This document shows positions 33,772 through 42,402 of a stretch of DNA of 64,000 bases, in pieces (the first letter of the stretch is position 1; each line of letters begins with the position of its first letter). The notes under the pieces are model-generated. The model saw only the letters and a program-made list of their open reading frames with translations, was not told where the DNA came from and did no database searches. The position numbers and the translations under genes were made by a program. The DNA comes from Chloroflexus aggregans DSM 9485. Its GTDB lineage: Bacteria; Chloroflexota; Chloroflexia; Chloroflexales; Chloroflexaceae. The DNA is taken from contig NC_011831.1 of assembly GCF_000021945.1 (NCBI RefSeq), positions 1,873,353-1,937,352 of the forward strand. Reading direction: 5' to 3'.

Positions 33772-36084
33772 ATGGCTTATGCAGCCCTGATTGGCGCAGA
33801 AGTGAAACGCCGCGAAGATCCGCGTCTCATCCGGGGTCAGGGCACGTATGTGAGCGATTTGCGTCTACCGGGGATGTTATACGTTGCCATTGCCCGTAGT
33901 CCGTATACCCACGCCCGGATTATCGCCATCGACAAAGCTGCCGCGCTGGCGATGCCTGATGTCGTAGCCGTCTATACCGGCACCGACCTGCTCGCTTGTT
34001 GTCAGCCATTGCCGTTGGCCAGCTCAGGCGAAGGCGGCGGCGGGCCACAGCGCTACACGGGCCGCACTCGCTATGTGCTGGCGGTAGAGCGGGTGCGTCA
34101 CGCCGGTGAAGCGGTCGCCGCAGTGATCGCCCGGACGCCAGAAGCCGCGCTCGATGCCGCGCTTGCCTTGCCCATTGAATGGGAGCCACTACCGGCAGTG
34201 GTTGATCCGCTCACCGCAATTGCCCCCGACGCCCCGATCATCTTCGATGGTCTGCCTGACAATATTGACCACCGTCGTCGCCGGCAAAAGGGTGATGTCG
34301 AGGCCGCCTTCGCCACTGCTCATCGGGTTATCCGCCAACGAATGGTCAATCAACGTCTGCTCGGTTTCCCGATGGAAGGACGCGCAGTGGTTGCTGCGCC
34401 CGACCCCGCTAACGATGGTGTGACGGTATGGACGAGTACGCAGACCCCGCACCAGGTGCGTGGCGAGATCGCTAAAGTGGTCGGCCTTGACGAGAATCGG
34501 GTGCGCGTGATTGCGCCTGATGTCGGCGGTGGCTTCGGGGTTAAGATCGGTATCTACCCCGAAGAGGCGCTGCTGGCAGCGCTAGCCCGTCAGCTTAATA
34601 CACCATTGCGTTGGATCGAACACCGCCTCGAACATGTACAGGCAACGACTCACGGACGCGGGCAAGTGTGCGATGTCGAGGCTGCCGTTACCGCTGATGG
34701 CGAAGTGACTGCGCTGCGTATGCAGATCGTAGCCGATCTCGGCGCTTATCCTCTCGCCCCCGGTCTACCCGATCTGACCACTGCCATGGCTATTGGCGTC
34801 TACAAAATCCCTGCCGTCGATCTGGAAGCAATTTGTGTTTATACCAATACCACACCGGTCGCTGCCTACCGTGGTGCGGGTCGGCCCGAAGCTGCGTACT
34901 ATATCGAACGACTGATGGATCTGATTGCCGCTGAATTGCATATCGATCCCGCCGAGGTTCGTCGCCGTAACTTCATTCCCCCCGACGCCTTCCCGTACAA
35001 GACGCCGACCGGCCTGACGTATGATAGCGGCGAGTACGATCGCGCCCTGACTAAAGCTTTGACATTATCGCGATACGAACAGTTACGCGCCGAACAAGCT
35101 GCCCGCCGCGCCGCTGATGACCGGATGTTGCTCGGCATCGGGATTGCCTGTTATGTCGAGATGTGCGGCTTCGGCCCCTACGAAAGCGCTCAAATCAAGG
35201 TCGAACCGAGCGGTACGGTGACGGTGACGACCGGCATCTCGCCGCACGGTCAGGGCACTGCCACCACCTTCGCCCAGATCGTCGCCGACCAGATCGGGGC
35301 TGACTTTGAGCGGATTGTGGTTAAGCACAGCGACACCGCGATCACGCCGATGGGTATCGGGACGATGGGGTCACGGTCGTTGGCCGTTGGTGGCGCAGCG
35401 CTCGTGCGGGCAGCGACAAAGGTACGCGAGAAAGCACGCCAGATTGCGGCAGCCATGCTTGAAGCTAGTGTGGCCGATATTGAACTGCACGAGGGTCGCT
35501 ATCGGGTACGCGGCGTGCCCGACCGTGCCCTGACCCTAACCGAGATTGCCCGTCGCGCCTACAGTAACAAACTCCCGCCAGACCTCGATCCCGGTTTGGA
35601 AGCGGTCGATTACTTCCGTCCACCCGACCTGATCTATCCCTTTGGCGCGCACGTCGCCGTGGTCGAAGTCGATCGCGAAACCGGCCACGTTCGCATCCGC
35701 GAGTACTACTCGGTTGATGATTGCGGGCCGCGCATTAGCCCACTGATCGTTACCGGTCAGGTGCATGGTGGGTTGGCCCAAGGTATTGCTCAAGCGCTCC
35801 TCGAAGAGGTCGTGTACGACGCAAACGGCCAATTGCTCAGTGGTACCCTGATGGATTACGCCTTACCGCGCGCCGACTTCTTCCCACCCTTCACAGTTGA
35901 TAAGACCGAAACGCCGACTCCGCTCAACCCGCTCGGCGTCAAGGGTATCGGTGAAGCGGCAACCATTGGTTCAACACCGGCTATTGCGAACGCGGTGATC
36001 GACGCACTCGCACCGTTTGGCGTGCGCCATCTTGATATTCCACTCCGCTCAGAAAAGATCTGGCGAGCAATCCACGGCCGATAA
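33772..36084 (+). CDS. Xanthine dehydrogenase/CoxL-family molybdopterin-binding subunit
   Basis: About 770 residues. The N-terminal domain AEVKRREDPRLIRGQGTYVSD and molybdopterin motifs VTTGISPHGQGTATTFAQI, GGGFGVKIG and KGIGEAATIGSTPAIANAV are present; the Glu of GIGEA is the catalytic base. The active-site loop reads AYRGAGRPEAAY, the form-II (non-CO) type, not the AYRCSFR of true CO dehydrogenase. The substrate is unknown. The usual FAD and [2Fe-2S] subunits are not beside it. moeA follows on the same strand. AGGTGA precedes the ATG; an in-frame GTG lies 12 bases upstream. Confidence 0.88.
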   Translation: MAYAALIGAEVKRREDPRLIRGQGTYVSDLRLPGMLYVAIARSPYTHARIIAIDKAAALAMPDVVAVYTGTDLLACCQPLPLASSGEGGGGPQRYTGRTRYVLAVERVRHAGEAVAAVIARTPEAALDAALALPIEWEPLPAVVDPLTAIAPDAPIIFDGLPDNIDHRRRRQKGDVEAAFATAHRVIRQRMVNQRLLGFPMEGRAVVAAPDPANDGVTVWTSTQTPHQVRGEIAKVVGLDENRVRVIAPDVGGGFGVKIGIYPEEALLAALARQLNTPLRWIEHRLEHVQATTHGRGQVCDVEAAVTADGEVTALRMQIVADLGAYPLAPGLPDLTTAMAIGVYKIPAVDLEAICVYTNTTPVAAYRGAGRPEAAYYIERLMDLIAAELHIDPAEVRRRNFIPPDAFPYKTPTGLTYDSGEYDRALTKALTLSRYEQLRAEQAARRAADDRMLLGIGIACYVEMCGFGPYESAQIKVEPSGTVTVTTGISPHGQGTATTFAQIVADQIGADFERIVVKHSDTAITPMGIGTMGSRSLAVGGAALVRAATKVREKARQIAAAMLEASVADIELHEGRYRVRGVPDRALTLTEIARRAYSNKLPPDLDPGLEAVDYFRPPDLIYPFGAHVAVVEVDRETGHVRIREYYSVDDCGPRISPLIVTGQVHGGLAQGIAQALLEEVVYDANGQLLSGTLMDYALPRADFFPPFTVDKTETPTPLNPLGVKGIGEAATIGSTPAIANAVIDALAPFGVRHLDIPLRSEKIWRAIHGR

Positions 36085-36097
36085 CACTATGCCGGTA

Positions 36098-36133
36098 CCT
36101 ACACATCAGTGGAACCTCACGCTGATGTGTAGG
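36098..36133. terminator. Hairpin after the CoxL-like gene
   Basis: CCTACACATCAG (36098-36109) pairs with CTGATGTGTAGG (36122-36133), a perfect 12-bp stem with a 12-base loop. No T tract follows, so it may end transcription imperfectly or stabilise the message. Confidence 0.5.
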
Positions 36134-36209
36134 CTATCACCACATAGCCGAGTTACCATCGAATGTACCGGTGAGTCAACGTGTCGCGCATAACCAAAGG
36201 AGAATCCAC

Positions 36210-37454
36210 ATGTCTGTGCTCATTCGTGAGTCACCATACCCGATGGTGAGCATCGCCGATGCTACGGCGATGATTATGGAGCGTGCCCAACCGCTTGGTA
36301 GTGAAGAGATCGATGCTCTCACCGCGCTAGGCCGAGTATTGGCAAACGATATTACCGCACCGGAAGACATTCCCGATGTACCAAAATCGGCAATGGACGG
36401 CTATGCCCTCCGTGCCGGTGATAGCCTTGCCCCGCGCCGCGTCGTGGGTGAATTGACCGCCGGTGGACCGTCAACTGTAACACTCGGCCCCGGCGAAGCA
36501 ACCCGGATTATGACCGGCGCACCGATGCCGCCCGGTGCCGATGCCATGATCCCGGTAGAAATGACCGAAGAGCGTGACGGCATGCTCTATATTCAGCGCG
36601 AACTAAAACCCGGCGATTACGTGCATGTGGTCGGGCAAGATGTTGCACGGGGGCAGACGGTACTTACCGCCGGCACAACCATCGGCGCACCCGAAATTGG
36701 CATCCTCGCAACCCTCGGTATCACCCGCATCACCGCTTATCGTCGCCCGCGCGTTGCCGTCCTCGCTACCGGTGATGAGGTGGTCGAACCGAGTGAGTTG
36801 CGCCCTGGCGGTGCCGTGCGTGATAGCAACCGGTATACACTTATGGCTGCGGTGCGCGAAGCCGGCTGTGAACCGATTTCACTCGGTATTGCCCGCGATG
36901 ACATTGCCGTCCAGCGCCAAGCCATCTTGCGTGGCCTTGAGCAGGCCGATGTCTTGATTACCAGCGGCGGCGTCAGTATGGGTACCCGCGACCTCATCAA
37001 GCCCCTGCTCGCCGAACTCGGCACGGTTCACTTTGGCCGCATCGCCTTCAAACCGGGCAAACCCACCACTTTCGCCACGGTGAACGGCAAACTCGTCTTT
37101 GGCCTGCCGGGCTTTCCGGTCTCATCATTAGTGTCGTTTGAAGTGTTTGTCCGTCCGGCGCTGCGCGCGCTGCAAGGTGATGCACGGCCGTTCCGCCCGC
37201 AGGTTACCGTCACCCTAGGCCAACCGGTACGGCCTTCACCTGACCGACCCGAATACCAGCGCATCATTGTTTCGTTCCAGGAAGGGAAGCTGGTCGCCGT
37301 CACAACCGGAAGCCAAAATAGTTCGCGTCTGCTCTCACTGCGTGGCGCTAATGGTCTACTCCTTGTCCCGGCCGGAGACACCGTCTATCCGGCAGGTAGC
37401 ACCTTGCCCGCCCTGCTGACCGGCCCGTTGATCGGAGAAGGAACTACATGGTGA
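36210..37454 (+). CDS. moeA: Molybdopterin molybdenumtransferase MoeA
   Basis: About 414 residues, matching MoeA. Domain order: N-terminal with PKSAMDGYALRA (about 50), MoCF/MogA-like domain with VLATGDEVVEP, DSNRY and ITSGGVSMGTRDLIK (about 270), KPGKPTTFA, FGLPGFPVS (about 300) and a C-terminal beta-barrel. It inserts molybdate into adenylylated molybdopterin to make Moco. Its position fits cofactor supply for the preceding molybdoenzyme. AAAGGAG precedes the ATG at 36210. Confidence 0.92.
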   Translation: MSVLIRESPYPMVSIADATAMIMERAQPLGSEEIDALTALGRVLANDITAPEDIPDVPKSAMDGYALRAGDSLAPRRVVGELTAGGPSTVTLGPGEATRIMTGAPMPPGADAMIPVEMTEERDGMLYIQRELKPGDYVHVVGQDVARGQTVLTAGTTIGAPEIGILATLGITRITAYRRPRVAVLATGDEVVEPSELRPGGAVRDSNRYTLMAAVREAGCEPISLGIARDDIAVQRQAILRGLEQADVLITSGGVSMGTRDLIKPLLAELGTVHFGRIAFKPGKPTTFATVNGKLVFGLPGFPVSSLVSFEVFVRPALRALQGDARPFRPQVTVTLGQPVRPSPDRPEYQRIIVSFQEGKLVAVTTGSQNSSRLLSLRGANGLLLVPAGDTVYPAGSTLPALLTGPLIGEGTTW

Positions 37455-37588
37455 CATTGTCATCCGCTACCTTACTTGACATCGTGCAACAAACACCCGA
37501 ACCATGGCCCGGTCCGTTGACGTACATCGGTCTGGCTTTGCTCATCGTTGCAGCGCTCATGACCATCTACAACCGGCGCCGTAAGTGA
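37448..37588 (+). CDS. Small single-pass membrane protein (46 residues)
   Basis: An open frame of 46 codons overlaps the last 7 bases of moeA. GGAGAAGGA lies 5 bases before its ATG, a strong ribosome site. The protein has a mostly polar first 20 residues, one hydrophobic helix (about residues 26-40, GPLTYIGLALLIVAALMTIY) and a basic C-terminus NRRRK, predicting the N-terminus outside and the tail inside. The stop TGA overlaps a possible GTG start of aroB. The function is unknown, and coupling to moeA and aroB is likely. Confidence 0.65.
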   Translation: MVTLSSATLLDIVQQTPEPWPGPLTYIGLALLIVAALMTIYNRRRK

Positions 37589-37617
37589 TTGCACCGCTGA
37601 AAGATAGTTCAATTGTT

Positions 37618-38742
37618 ATGACAACTACGCTCACCGTCACTACCAGCACGACCCAGTATCCGGTGATTGTCGGCGCCGGCGTACTGGCGACCCTCGGCGA
37701 CCGGCTCACCGAGCTAGGACTACGCGGTACGCTCTGGCTGGTCGCCGACGAACATCTAGCAGCCGTCGCCGAGCAGACTACGACAATGCTACAGGCCGCC
37801 GGTTATCGCGTCCACACCATCACCGTCCCTTCTGGAGAAACGAGCAAATCGTTCACCGAACTACACCGGCTCTACGATTGGATGATCGAGAACGGCATCG
37901 AACGACGTGACGCCGTGCTTGCGCTTGGTGGTGGTGTGATCGGCGATCTGGCCGGCTTTGCTGCGGCTACCATCTTGCGCGGTGTGGCTCTTGTACAATT
38001 ACCGAGCACTCTTTTGGCGATGGTCGATGCTGCGGTCGGCGGCAAAACCGGAATTAATCACCCATTGGGCAAAAACCTGATCGGTGCGTTTCACCAACCC
38101 CGGCTGGTGCTGGCCGACACCAACCTGCTGGCGACACTGCCGCCCCGTGAGTTACGCGCCGGTTGGGCAGAGGTGATCAAACACGGGGTCATTCGCGACG
38201 CCAGCCTGTTTACCGCCCTCGAAGATCTTGCCGCTACCCGCGGATGGAACGCCGCGCATCCCGCCGGATGGAACGCTGCCGATGCAGAACTCACCACTTA
38301 TCTGACCGAGATCATTGCTCGTGCCGTCGCGGTGAAAGTTGCTGTGGTCTCGAACGATGAGTTCGAGCGCGGTGAACGGATCACGCTCAACTATGGGCAT
38401 ACCATCGGCCACGCTATCGAACAACTGCTCGGCTACCGCCTACTGCACGGCGAATGCGTCGCGATTGGGATGGATGCAGCAGCGCGGATTGCCGTCGCTC
38501 TCGGTCTGTGTCCACCCGCATTGGTAGAACGACAGCGCGCCCTGCTTGCAGCCTACGGCCTCACCGTTACGATACCGGACGAGACTGACCACACTGCGAT
38601 TCTGCGTCTCATCACGCGCGACAAGAAGGTACAGGCCGGGAAAGTACGGTGGGTCTTGCCGACGACCATCGGGCAGGTGGTTGTACGCAGCGACGTACCT
38701 ATCGAGGTGATCGAACAGGTATTATCATCGTCGGCGGGATAG
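37618..38742 (+). CDS. aroB: 3-dehydroquinate synthase
   Basis: About 374 residues. GGGVIGDLAGFAAATILRGV (about 95-115) and the metal ligands in AEVIKHGVI, NYGHTIGHAIE and LHGECVAIGMD are all present. It converts DAHP to 3-dehydroquinate, step 2 of the shikimate pathway. An unusual short insert GWNAAHPAGWNAADAE (about 205-220) contains a duplicated GWNAA unit. The ATG at 37618 has a weak ribosome site; the GTG at 37585 overlapping the small upstream ORF's stop is an alternative. Confidence 0.92.
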   Translation: MTTTLTVTTSTTQYPVIVGAGVLATLGDRLTELGLRGTLWLVADEHLAAVAEQTTTMLQAAGYRVHTITVPSGETSKSFTELHRLYDWMIENGIERRDAVLALGGGVIGDLAGFAAATILRGVALVQLPSTLLAMVDAAVGGKTGINHPLGKNLIGAFHQPRLVLADTNLLATLPPRELRAGWAEVIKHGVIRDASLFTALEDLAATRGWNAAHPAGWNAADAELTTYLTEIIARAVAVKVAVVSNDEFERGERITLNYGHTIGHAIEQLLGYRLLHGECVAIGMDAAARIAVALGLCPPALVERQRALLAAYGLTVTIPDETDHTAILRLITRDKKVQAGKVRWVLPTTIGQVVVRSDVPIEVIEQVLSSSAG

Positions 38743-38759
38743 ACGCGCCGGCTTAAGCA

Positions 38760-39425
38760 GGAACACGGATGAAGACGGGTCCTAACGGATGATACGGATC
38801 GCGCCAATTTGCCTTATCAACCGCTCTCGAATCCGTCCCCATCCGTCTCATCCGTGTGCTCCCCTTCCCCCCGCCGTATTCGCACCGTTTTGGGGAGGAA
38901 CACGGATGGACACGAGGCCTCACGGACAGCACGGATCGCGCCAATTTGCCTTATCAACCGCTCTCGAATCCGTCCCCATCCGTCGCATCCGTGTGCTCCC
39001 CTTCCCCCCGCCGTGTTCGCACCGTTTCGGGGAGGAACACGGATGGACACGGGGCCTCACGGATGGCACGGATCGCGCCAATTTGCCTTATCAACCGCTC
39101 TCGAATCCGTCCCCATCCGTCTCATCCGTGTGCTCCCCTTCCCCCCGCCGTATTCGCACCGTTTCGGGGAGAAATACGGATGGACACGGGGCCTCACGGA
39201 TAGCACTGATCGCGCCAATTTGCCTTATCACCGCACGCGAATCCGTCCCCATCCGTCCCATCCGTGTGCTCCCCTTCCCCCCGCCGTGTTCGCACCATTT
39301 TAGGGAGGAACACGGATGGACACGGGGCCTCACGGATGGCACGGATCGCGCCAATTTGCCTTATCACCGCACGCGAATCCGTCCCCATCCGTCCCATCCG
39401 TCGCATCCGTGTGCTCCTCCCCTCA
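38760..39425. repeat. Five tandem copies of a 137-bp repeat
   Basis: GCCAATTTGCC recurs at 38803, 38940, 39077, 39214 and 39350, a spacing of 137, 137, 137 and 136. Each unit carries several CACGGATG and CATCCGTG words on both strands, so it can fold on itself. Units differ by a few base changes. Reading frames of 60-235 codons cross it on both strands but lack ribosome sites and run through the whole array, so they are rejected as genes. It separates aroB from the convergent lycopene cyclase gene. Confidence 0.88.
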
Positions 39426-40598
39426 CCCCATCTCCAACTCACGCCGCCCCAACGCACTCATACGCCCCCACGCCACCGCCAACGCCGCAACCATAAACGG
39501 CGTAATCTCCACCGTTGACATCAAGGCCAAATCCTCAGCAAGTGTCGTCTCCTCATCGAGGAAGCGAAGTACGCGCTGGATCGGGTTATGACGGAACAGA
39601 TTGGCGAAGAAACGATGCCCCGGCGTGCGTCCGGCATCGAGCACGTTAAGCAGCACGCTATCCATCAGTGCATGCCGGTTGAAGCGTGGCGGCTTGTAGA
39701 ACGGATGCCCATTCCGTAGCAGACTCTCGACAATCTGGCGCACCTGCCACTGAATACGCTGGAAGGTGTAGCCGGTCGATGGCTTACTCATCCCCCCTGC
39801 GGTACCGATATTGAGCACATGAGGGCTAGGGCGCAGCGGCAACGGCACATCACTCATCGGGATGACGCCATACTCGACGTGCGTAATCTCATAGCGGTCA
39901 ATACCGAGTTGATCGGCAATGTACCGCTGCAAACCGGCTTCGTATTCGGCCTGGCTGACGAGTTGGGGTGAGAAGATAGTATATTCGACGAGCGCAGTAT
40001 AGGTATCGAACGGTAAGACATAGCCAAACCGGACATCACCAACCTGTGGAATGCGGAAGTCCATAAAAGTAGCGGCTTCGGCATCAAACACCGGACGAGG
40101 CGTAGTGATGACCCATCCTTTAAAATGTTGCAGCCACGAGTGATAACCGGGTGGCGTAGGAGTGGGGCGATACACGCTATTAAAACCAAACCGCGCGGTG
40201 TACGTCTTACCACCAACAACGACAGCTACACCGTCGGGCAACTCGATAAACCGATCAATAGTCCCCTGTAAGCGGGTGATCTGCGGTCGTTGCGCGATCC
40301 AATCGTCAACGTAGCGATAAAAATCAATTCCCTGGATCAACTTATACTGATACGGGGCAATCGCCAACCGCGCCGACCAACTCTCATCGTACAGCCAGAG
40401 ATAATCCCAACGCCGGGATACCACAGCCTCAAACGGGCCGGTACCCACCTCCCAAAAACACCATGTGCGATCATTGCGTCGGACAGCATTGGGGTCTACT
40501 AAAAGGATTGAATGACCGGCTAACGGACTCTGACCAAGATGATAAGCTAAACTCAAACCGGCAGCACCTGCGCCGGCAATGATGTAGTCGTAATCCAT
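39423..40598 (-). CDS. Lycopene cyclase, CrtY-type
   Basis: A 391-residue flavoprotein. DYIIAGAGAAGLSLAYHL (about 5) binds FAD/NAD, and RRNDRTWCFWEVG (about 42) is the CrtY cyclase signature. GTAGGMSKPSTGYTFQRIQ (about 275) is another conserved segment. It would cyclise one or both ends of lycopene to make gamma- or beta-carotene, pigments of phototrophic Chloroflexota. GGGAGA precedes the ATG. Regulation is not apparent. It stands alone; no other carotenoid genes are in the window. Confidence 0.85.
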   Translation of the reverse strand: MDYDYIIAGAGAAGLSLAYHLGQSPLAGHSILLVDPNAVRRNDRTWCFWEVGTGPFEAVVSRRWDYLWLYDESWSARLAIAPYQYKLIQGIDFYRYVDDWIAQRPQITRLQGTIDRFIELPDGVAVVVGGKTYTARFGFNSVYRPTPTPPGYHSWLQHFKGWVITTPRPVFDAEAATFMDFRIPQVGDVRFGYVLPFDTYTALVEYTIFSPQLVSQAEYEAGLQRYIADQLGIDRYEITHVEYGVIPMSDVPLPLRPSPHVLNIGTAGGMSKPSTGYTFQRIQWQVRQIVESLLRNGHPFYKPPRFNRHALMDSVLLNVLDAGRTPGHRFFANLFRHNPIQRVLRFLDEETTLAEDLALMSTVEITPFMVAALAVAWGRMSALGRRELEMG

Positions 40599-40653
40599 AC
40601 GCTCGATTCTCCCATGGCCATGTGGCCTGCCCTGTTTGCATTATAACCCGGAG

Positions 40654-40662
40654 TGGTATACT
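40654..40662 (+). promoter_or_regulatory. Extended -10 promoter candidate for osmC-like gene
   Basis: TGGTATACT matches an extended -10. A TTGCAT at 40636 has only a 15-base spacer and may add little. The start codon is about 65 bases downstream. Confidence 0.45.
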
Positions 40663-40727
40663 AACGATGACATTTTCAGTATTTATACTGCTTTGTTCAC
40701 GCCGTTTATTCAACAAGAGGGCTACAT

Positions 40728-41168
40728 ATGGGATCAGTCATCAATGCCAGTGTCCGCTTACGCGAAGGTCTGCACTTCACCGCCGTTGCCGACTCAGGCC
40801 GCCCGATCGAACTCGATAGCCCGCACGAAGGGAAGAGCGATCTCGCCGGACCTTCACCGATGGAAACTGTCTTGATGGCGCTGTCCGGTTGTACCGCAAT
40901 GGACGTCATTAGCATTTTGCGCAAGAAGCGTCAGCCGGTTACCGGCCTTGAAGTGCGGGCACAAGGTACACGAGGCGATGAGTATCCAAAACCCTACACC
41001 GAAATCGAACTGGTATACCGCTGCTCTGGCAATGTCGAGCCGGCGGCACTCGAACGCGCCATCGAGCTGTCACGCGAACGTTACTGCCCGGTTTGGCGCA
41101 TGCTCGGTGCGACTGTCACCATTCGCTATCGTTACGAGATTGTACCATCGTTGGATGAAGCGAATTAA
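40728..41168 (+). CDS. OsmC family peroxiredoxin-like protein
   Basis: A 146-residue protein. The conserved catalytic Cys pair is in MALSGCTAMDVISIL (about 55) and ERYCPVWRML (about 122). GPSPMETVLMALSGC is typical of the YhfA/OsmC subfamily, which reduces organic hydroperoxides through thiols. GAGGG precedes the ATG. It is single-cistronic, ending in the hairpin at 41202. Confidence 0.9.
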   Translation: MGSVINASVRLREGLHFTAVADSGRPIELDSPHEGKSDLAGPSPMETVLMALSGCTAMDVISILRKKRQPVTGLEVRAQGTRGDEYPKPYTEIELVYRCSGNVEPAALERAIELSRERYCPVWRMLGATVTIRYRYEIVPSLDEAN

Positions 41169-41201
41169 GCTGAACTACTCCCATTCTCCTATGACCGCAG
41201 C

Positions 41202-41230
41202 GTAGAGACGACCTGCCAGGCCGTCTCTAC
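41202..41230. terminator. Long palindromic hairpin after osmC-like gene
   Basis: GTAGAGACG (41202-41210) pairs with CGTCTCTAC (41222-41230), with an inner CCTG/CAGG pairing. GTAGAGACG...CGTCTCTAC palindromes are a dispersed repeat type in many bacteria, so it may be a repeat element doubling as a terminator. Confidence 0.6.
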
Positions 41231-41347
41231 TTCCCTCTTCCCCACTTAGCTTGCCTGCTAATGTTCACGCTCCTGTCTACGCGCTTGTTTACGCACGCCT
41301 GTTATGCTCCTTTACGTGAGCATGATCGATTAAAGGAGCAACAACGT

Positions 41348-41896
41348 ATGACATGGACAATTGACGCTTCACACTCGACGATTACCTTCTCGGTTCGCCA
41401 CATGATGATTTCAAAGGTGCGTGGCCGCTTTAGCCGGTTTGAAGGCACCGTCAATTTTGATGAACAGAATCCGGCCAACTCGTCGGTGCAGGTAACCATT
41501 GATGCCACAAGCATCGACACGCGCGACGAGCGACGCGACGGTCATCTGATGTCACCGGATTTTCTCGACGTTGCCAACTACCCATCGATCACCTTTGCCG
41601 GCAAGCGCATTGAACTGATCGATGAGACGCATGGTCGCATCATCGGTGATCTGACGATCCGTGGCGTCACACGCGAAGTCGTCCTCGATGTCGAATACAA
41701 CGGCCAGTCGAAGTCACCGTGGGGCACGACGAGCGCCGGCTTCAGTGCCAGCACCAAGATCAATCGGAAAGATTGGGGGTTGACGTGGAACGTTGCCCTT
41801 GAAACCGGCGGAGTATTGGTCGGCGAAGAGGTATCAATCGAGATTGAGCTGGAGATCGTGAAGCAGGTACCGCAAGAAGTGCCGGTCACCGCCTAA
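41348..41896 (+). CDS. YceI family protein
   Basis: About 182 residues forming a lipocalin-like barrel. WTIDASHSTITFSVRHMMISK is the family signature; ISKVRGRFSRFEGTVNFDE and VEIELEIVK follow. Family members bind isoprenoid-like lipids. No signal peptide is seen with the ATG at 41348, which has AAAGGAG; the frame runs 29 codons further upstream without a better start. It is probably cytoplasmic. Confidence 0.85.
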   Translation: MTWTIDASHSTITFSVRHMMISKVRGRFSRFEGTVNFDEQNPANSSVQVTIDATSIDTRDERRDGHLMSPDFLDVANYPSITFAGKRIELIDETHGRIIGDLTIRGVTREVVLDVEYNGQSKSPWGTTSAGFSASTKINRKDWGLTWNVALETGGVLVGEEVSIEIELEIVKQVPQEVPVTA

Positions 41897-41942
41897 CGAC
41901 CATCAAACAAATTCACTATCAAACGGGTATGTCAAACGATGA

Positions 41943-41980
41943 GGGGAAGGGGCACGCTATCTAGCCTCCGTTCCCCTTTT
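41943..41980 (+). terminator. Terminator after YceI-family gene
   Basis: GGGGAA (41943-41948) pairs with TTCCCC (41971-41976), followed at once by TTTT. The inner part pairs less well. Orientation fits the upstream plus-strand gene. Confidence 0.6.
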
Positions 41981-42013
41981 CACAATGATTATGCTATTAT
42001 TCTTGCAAAAAAC

Positions 42014-42022
42014 TGGTATACT
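42014..42022 (+). promoter_or_regulatory. Extended -10 promoter candidate for the glutaredoxin
   Basis: TGGTATACT is identical to the site at 40654-40662. It lies about 65 bases before the ATG. No -35 box at usual spacing. Confidence 0.45.
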
Positions 42023-42085
42023 CCATTATGAAGCCGCATTGAGCGGCTTTGCTATTGTTCACCATTTTACTCTATCGAGGAGACT

Positions 42086-42337
42086 ATGTCACTGCAACCG
42101 ATCATCGTCTATGGTACCAACTGGTGCCCCGACTGCCGCCGTGCCCAGCGCGTCCTCGATCAACACGGAGCGCACTACACCTACATCAATATCGAACACG
42201 ATCCGGCTGCGGCCGAATTCGTGATTAAGGTCAACAACGGCAACCGCAGTGTGCCGACCATCGTCTTTCCCGACGGCACGATCCTCGTTGAGCCATCGAA
42301 CCGGGTACTACAAGAGAAGCTGAGCCAATTCGCATAA
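42086..42337 (+). CDS. Glutaredoxin/mycoredoxin-like protein
   Basis: An 83-residue thioredoxin fold: IIVYGTNWCPDCRRAQ has the active site CPDC, and NRSVPTIVFPDGTILVEPS has the cis-Pro. The size matches NrdH/mycoredoxin-type glutaredoxins, which reduce disulfides in the cytoplasm. AGGAG lies just upstream. It is monocistronic, with promoter at 42014 and terminator at 42360. Confidence 0.88.
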   Translation: MSLQPIIVYGTNWCPDCRRAQRVLDQHGAHYTYINIEHDPAAAEFVIKVNNGNRSVPTIVFPDGTILVEPSNRVLQEKLSQFA

Positions 42338-42359
42338 CGCACCGCACCAGAACGACGGT

Positions 42360-42386
42360 GAAGGGCACAGCGCTGCTGTGCCCTTC
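42360..42386. terminator. Bidirectional terminator between convergent genes
   Basis: GAAGGGCACAGC (42360-42371) pairs with GCTGTGCCCTTC (42375-42386), a perfect 12-bp stem with a 3-base loop. It sits between the glutaredoxin and the convergent DUF1338 gene. Confidence 0.8.
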
Positions 42387-42402
42387 TTCACATCGCACCG
42401 GG

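Noticed and set aside
38789-39496. 235-residue plus-strand reading frame
   Set aside because: It crosses the 137-bp repeat array, is Pro/Arg/His-rich, and other frames are open too.
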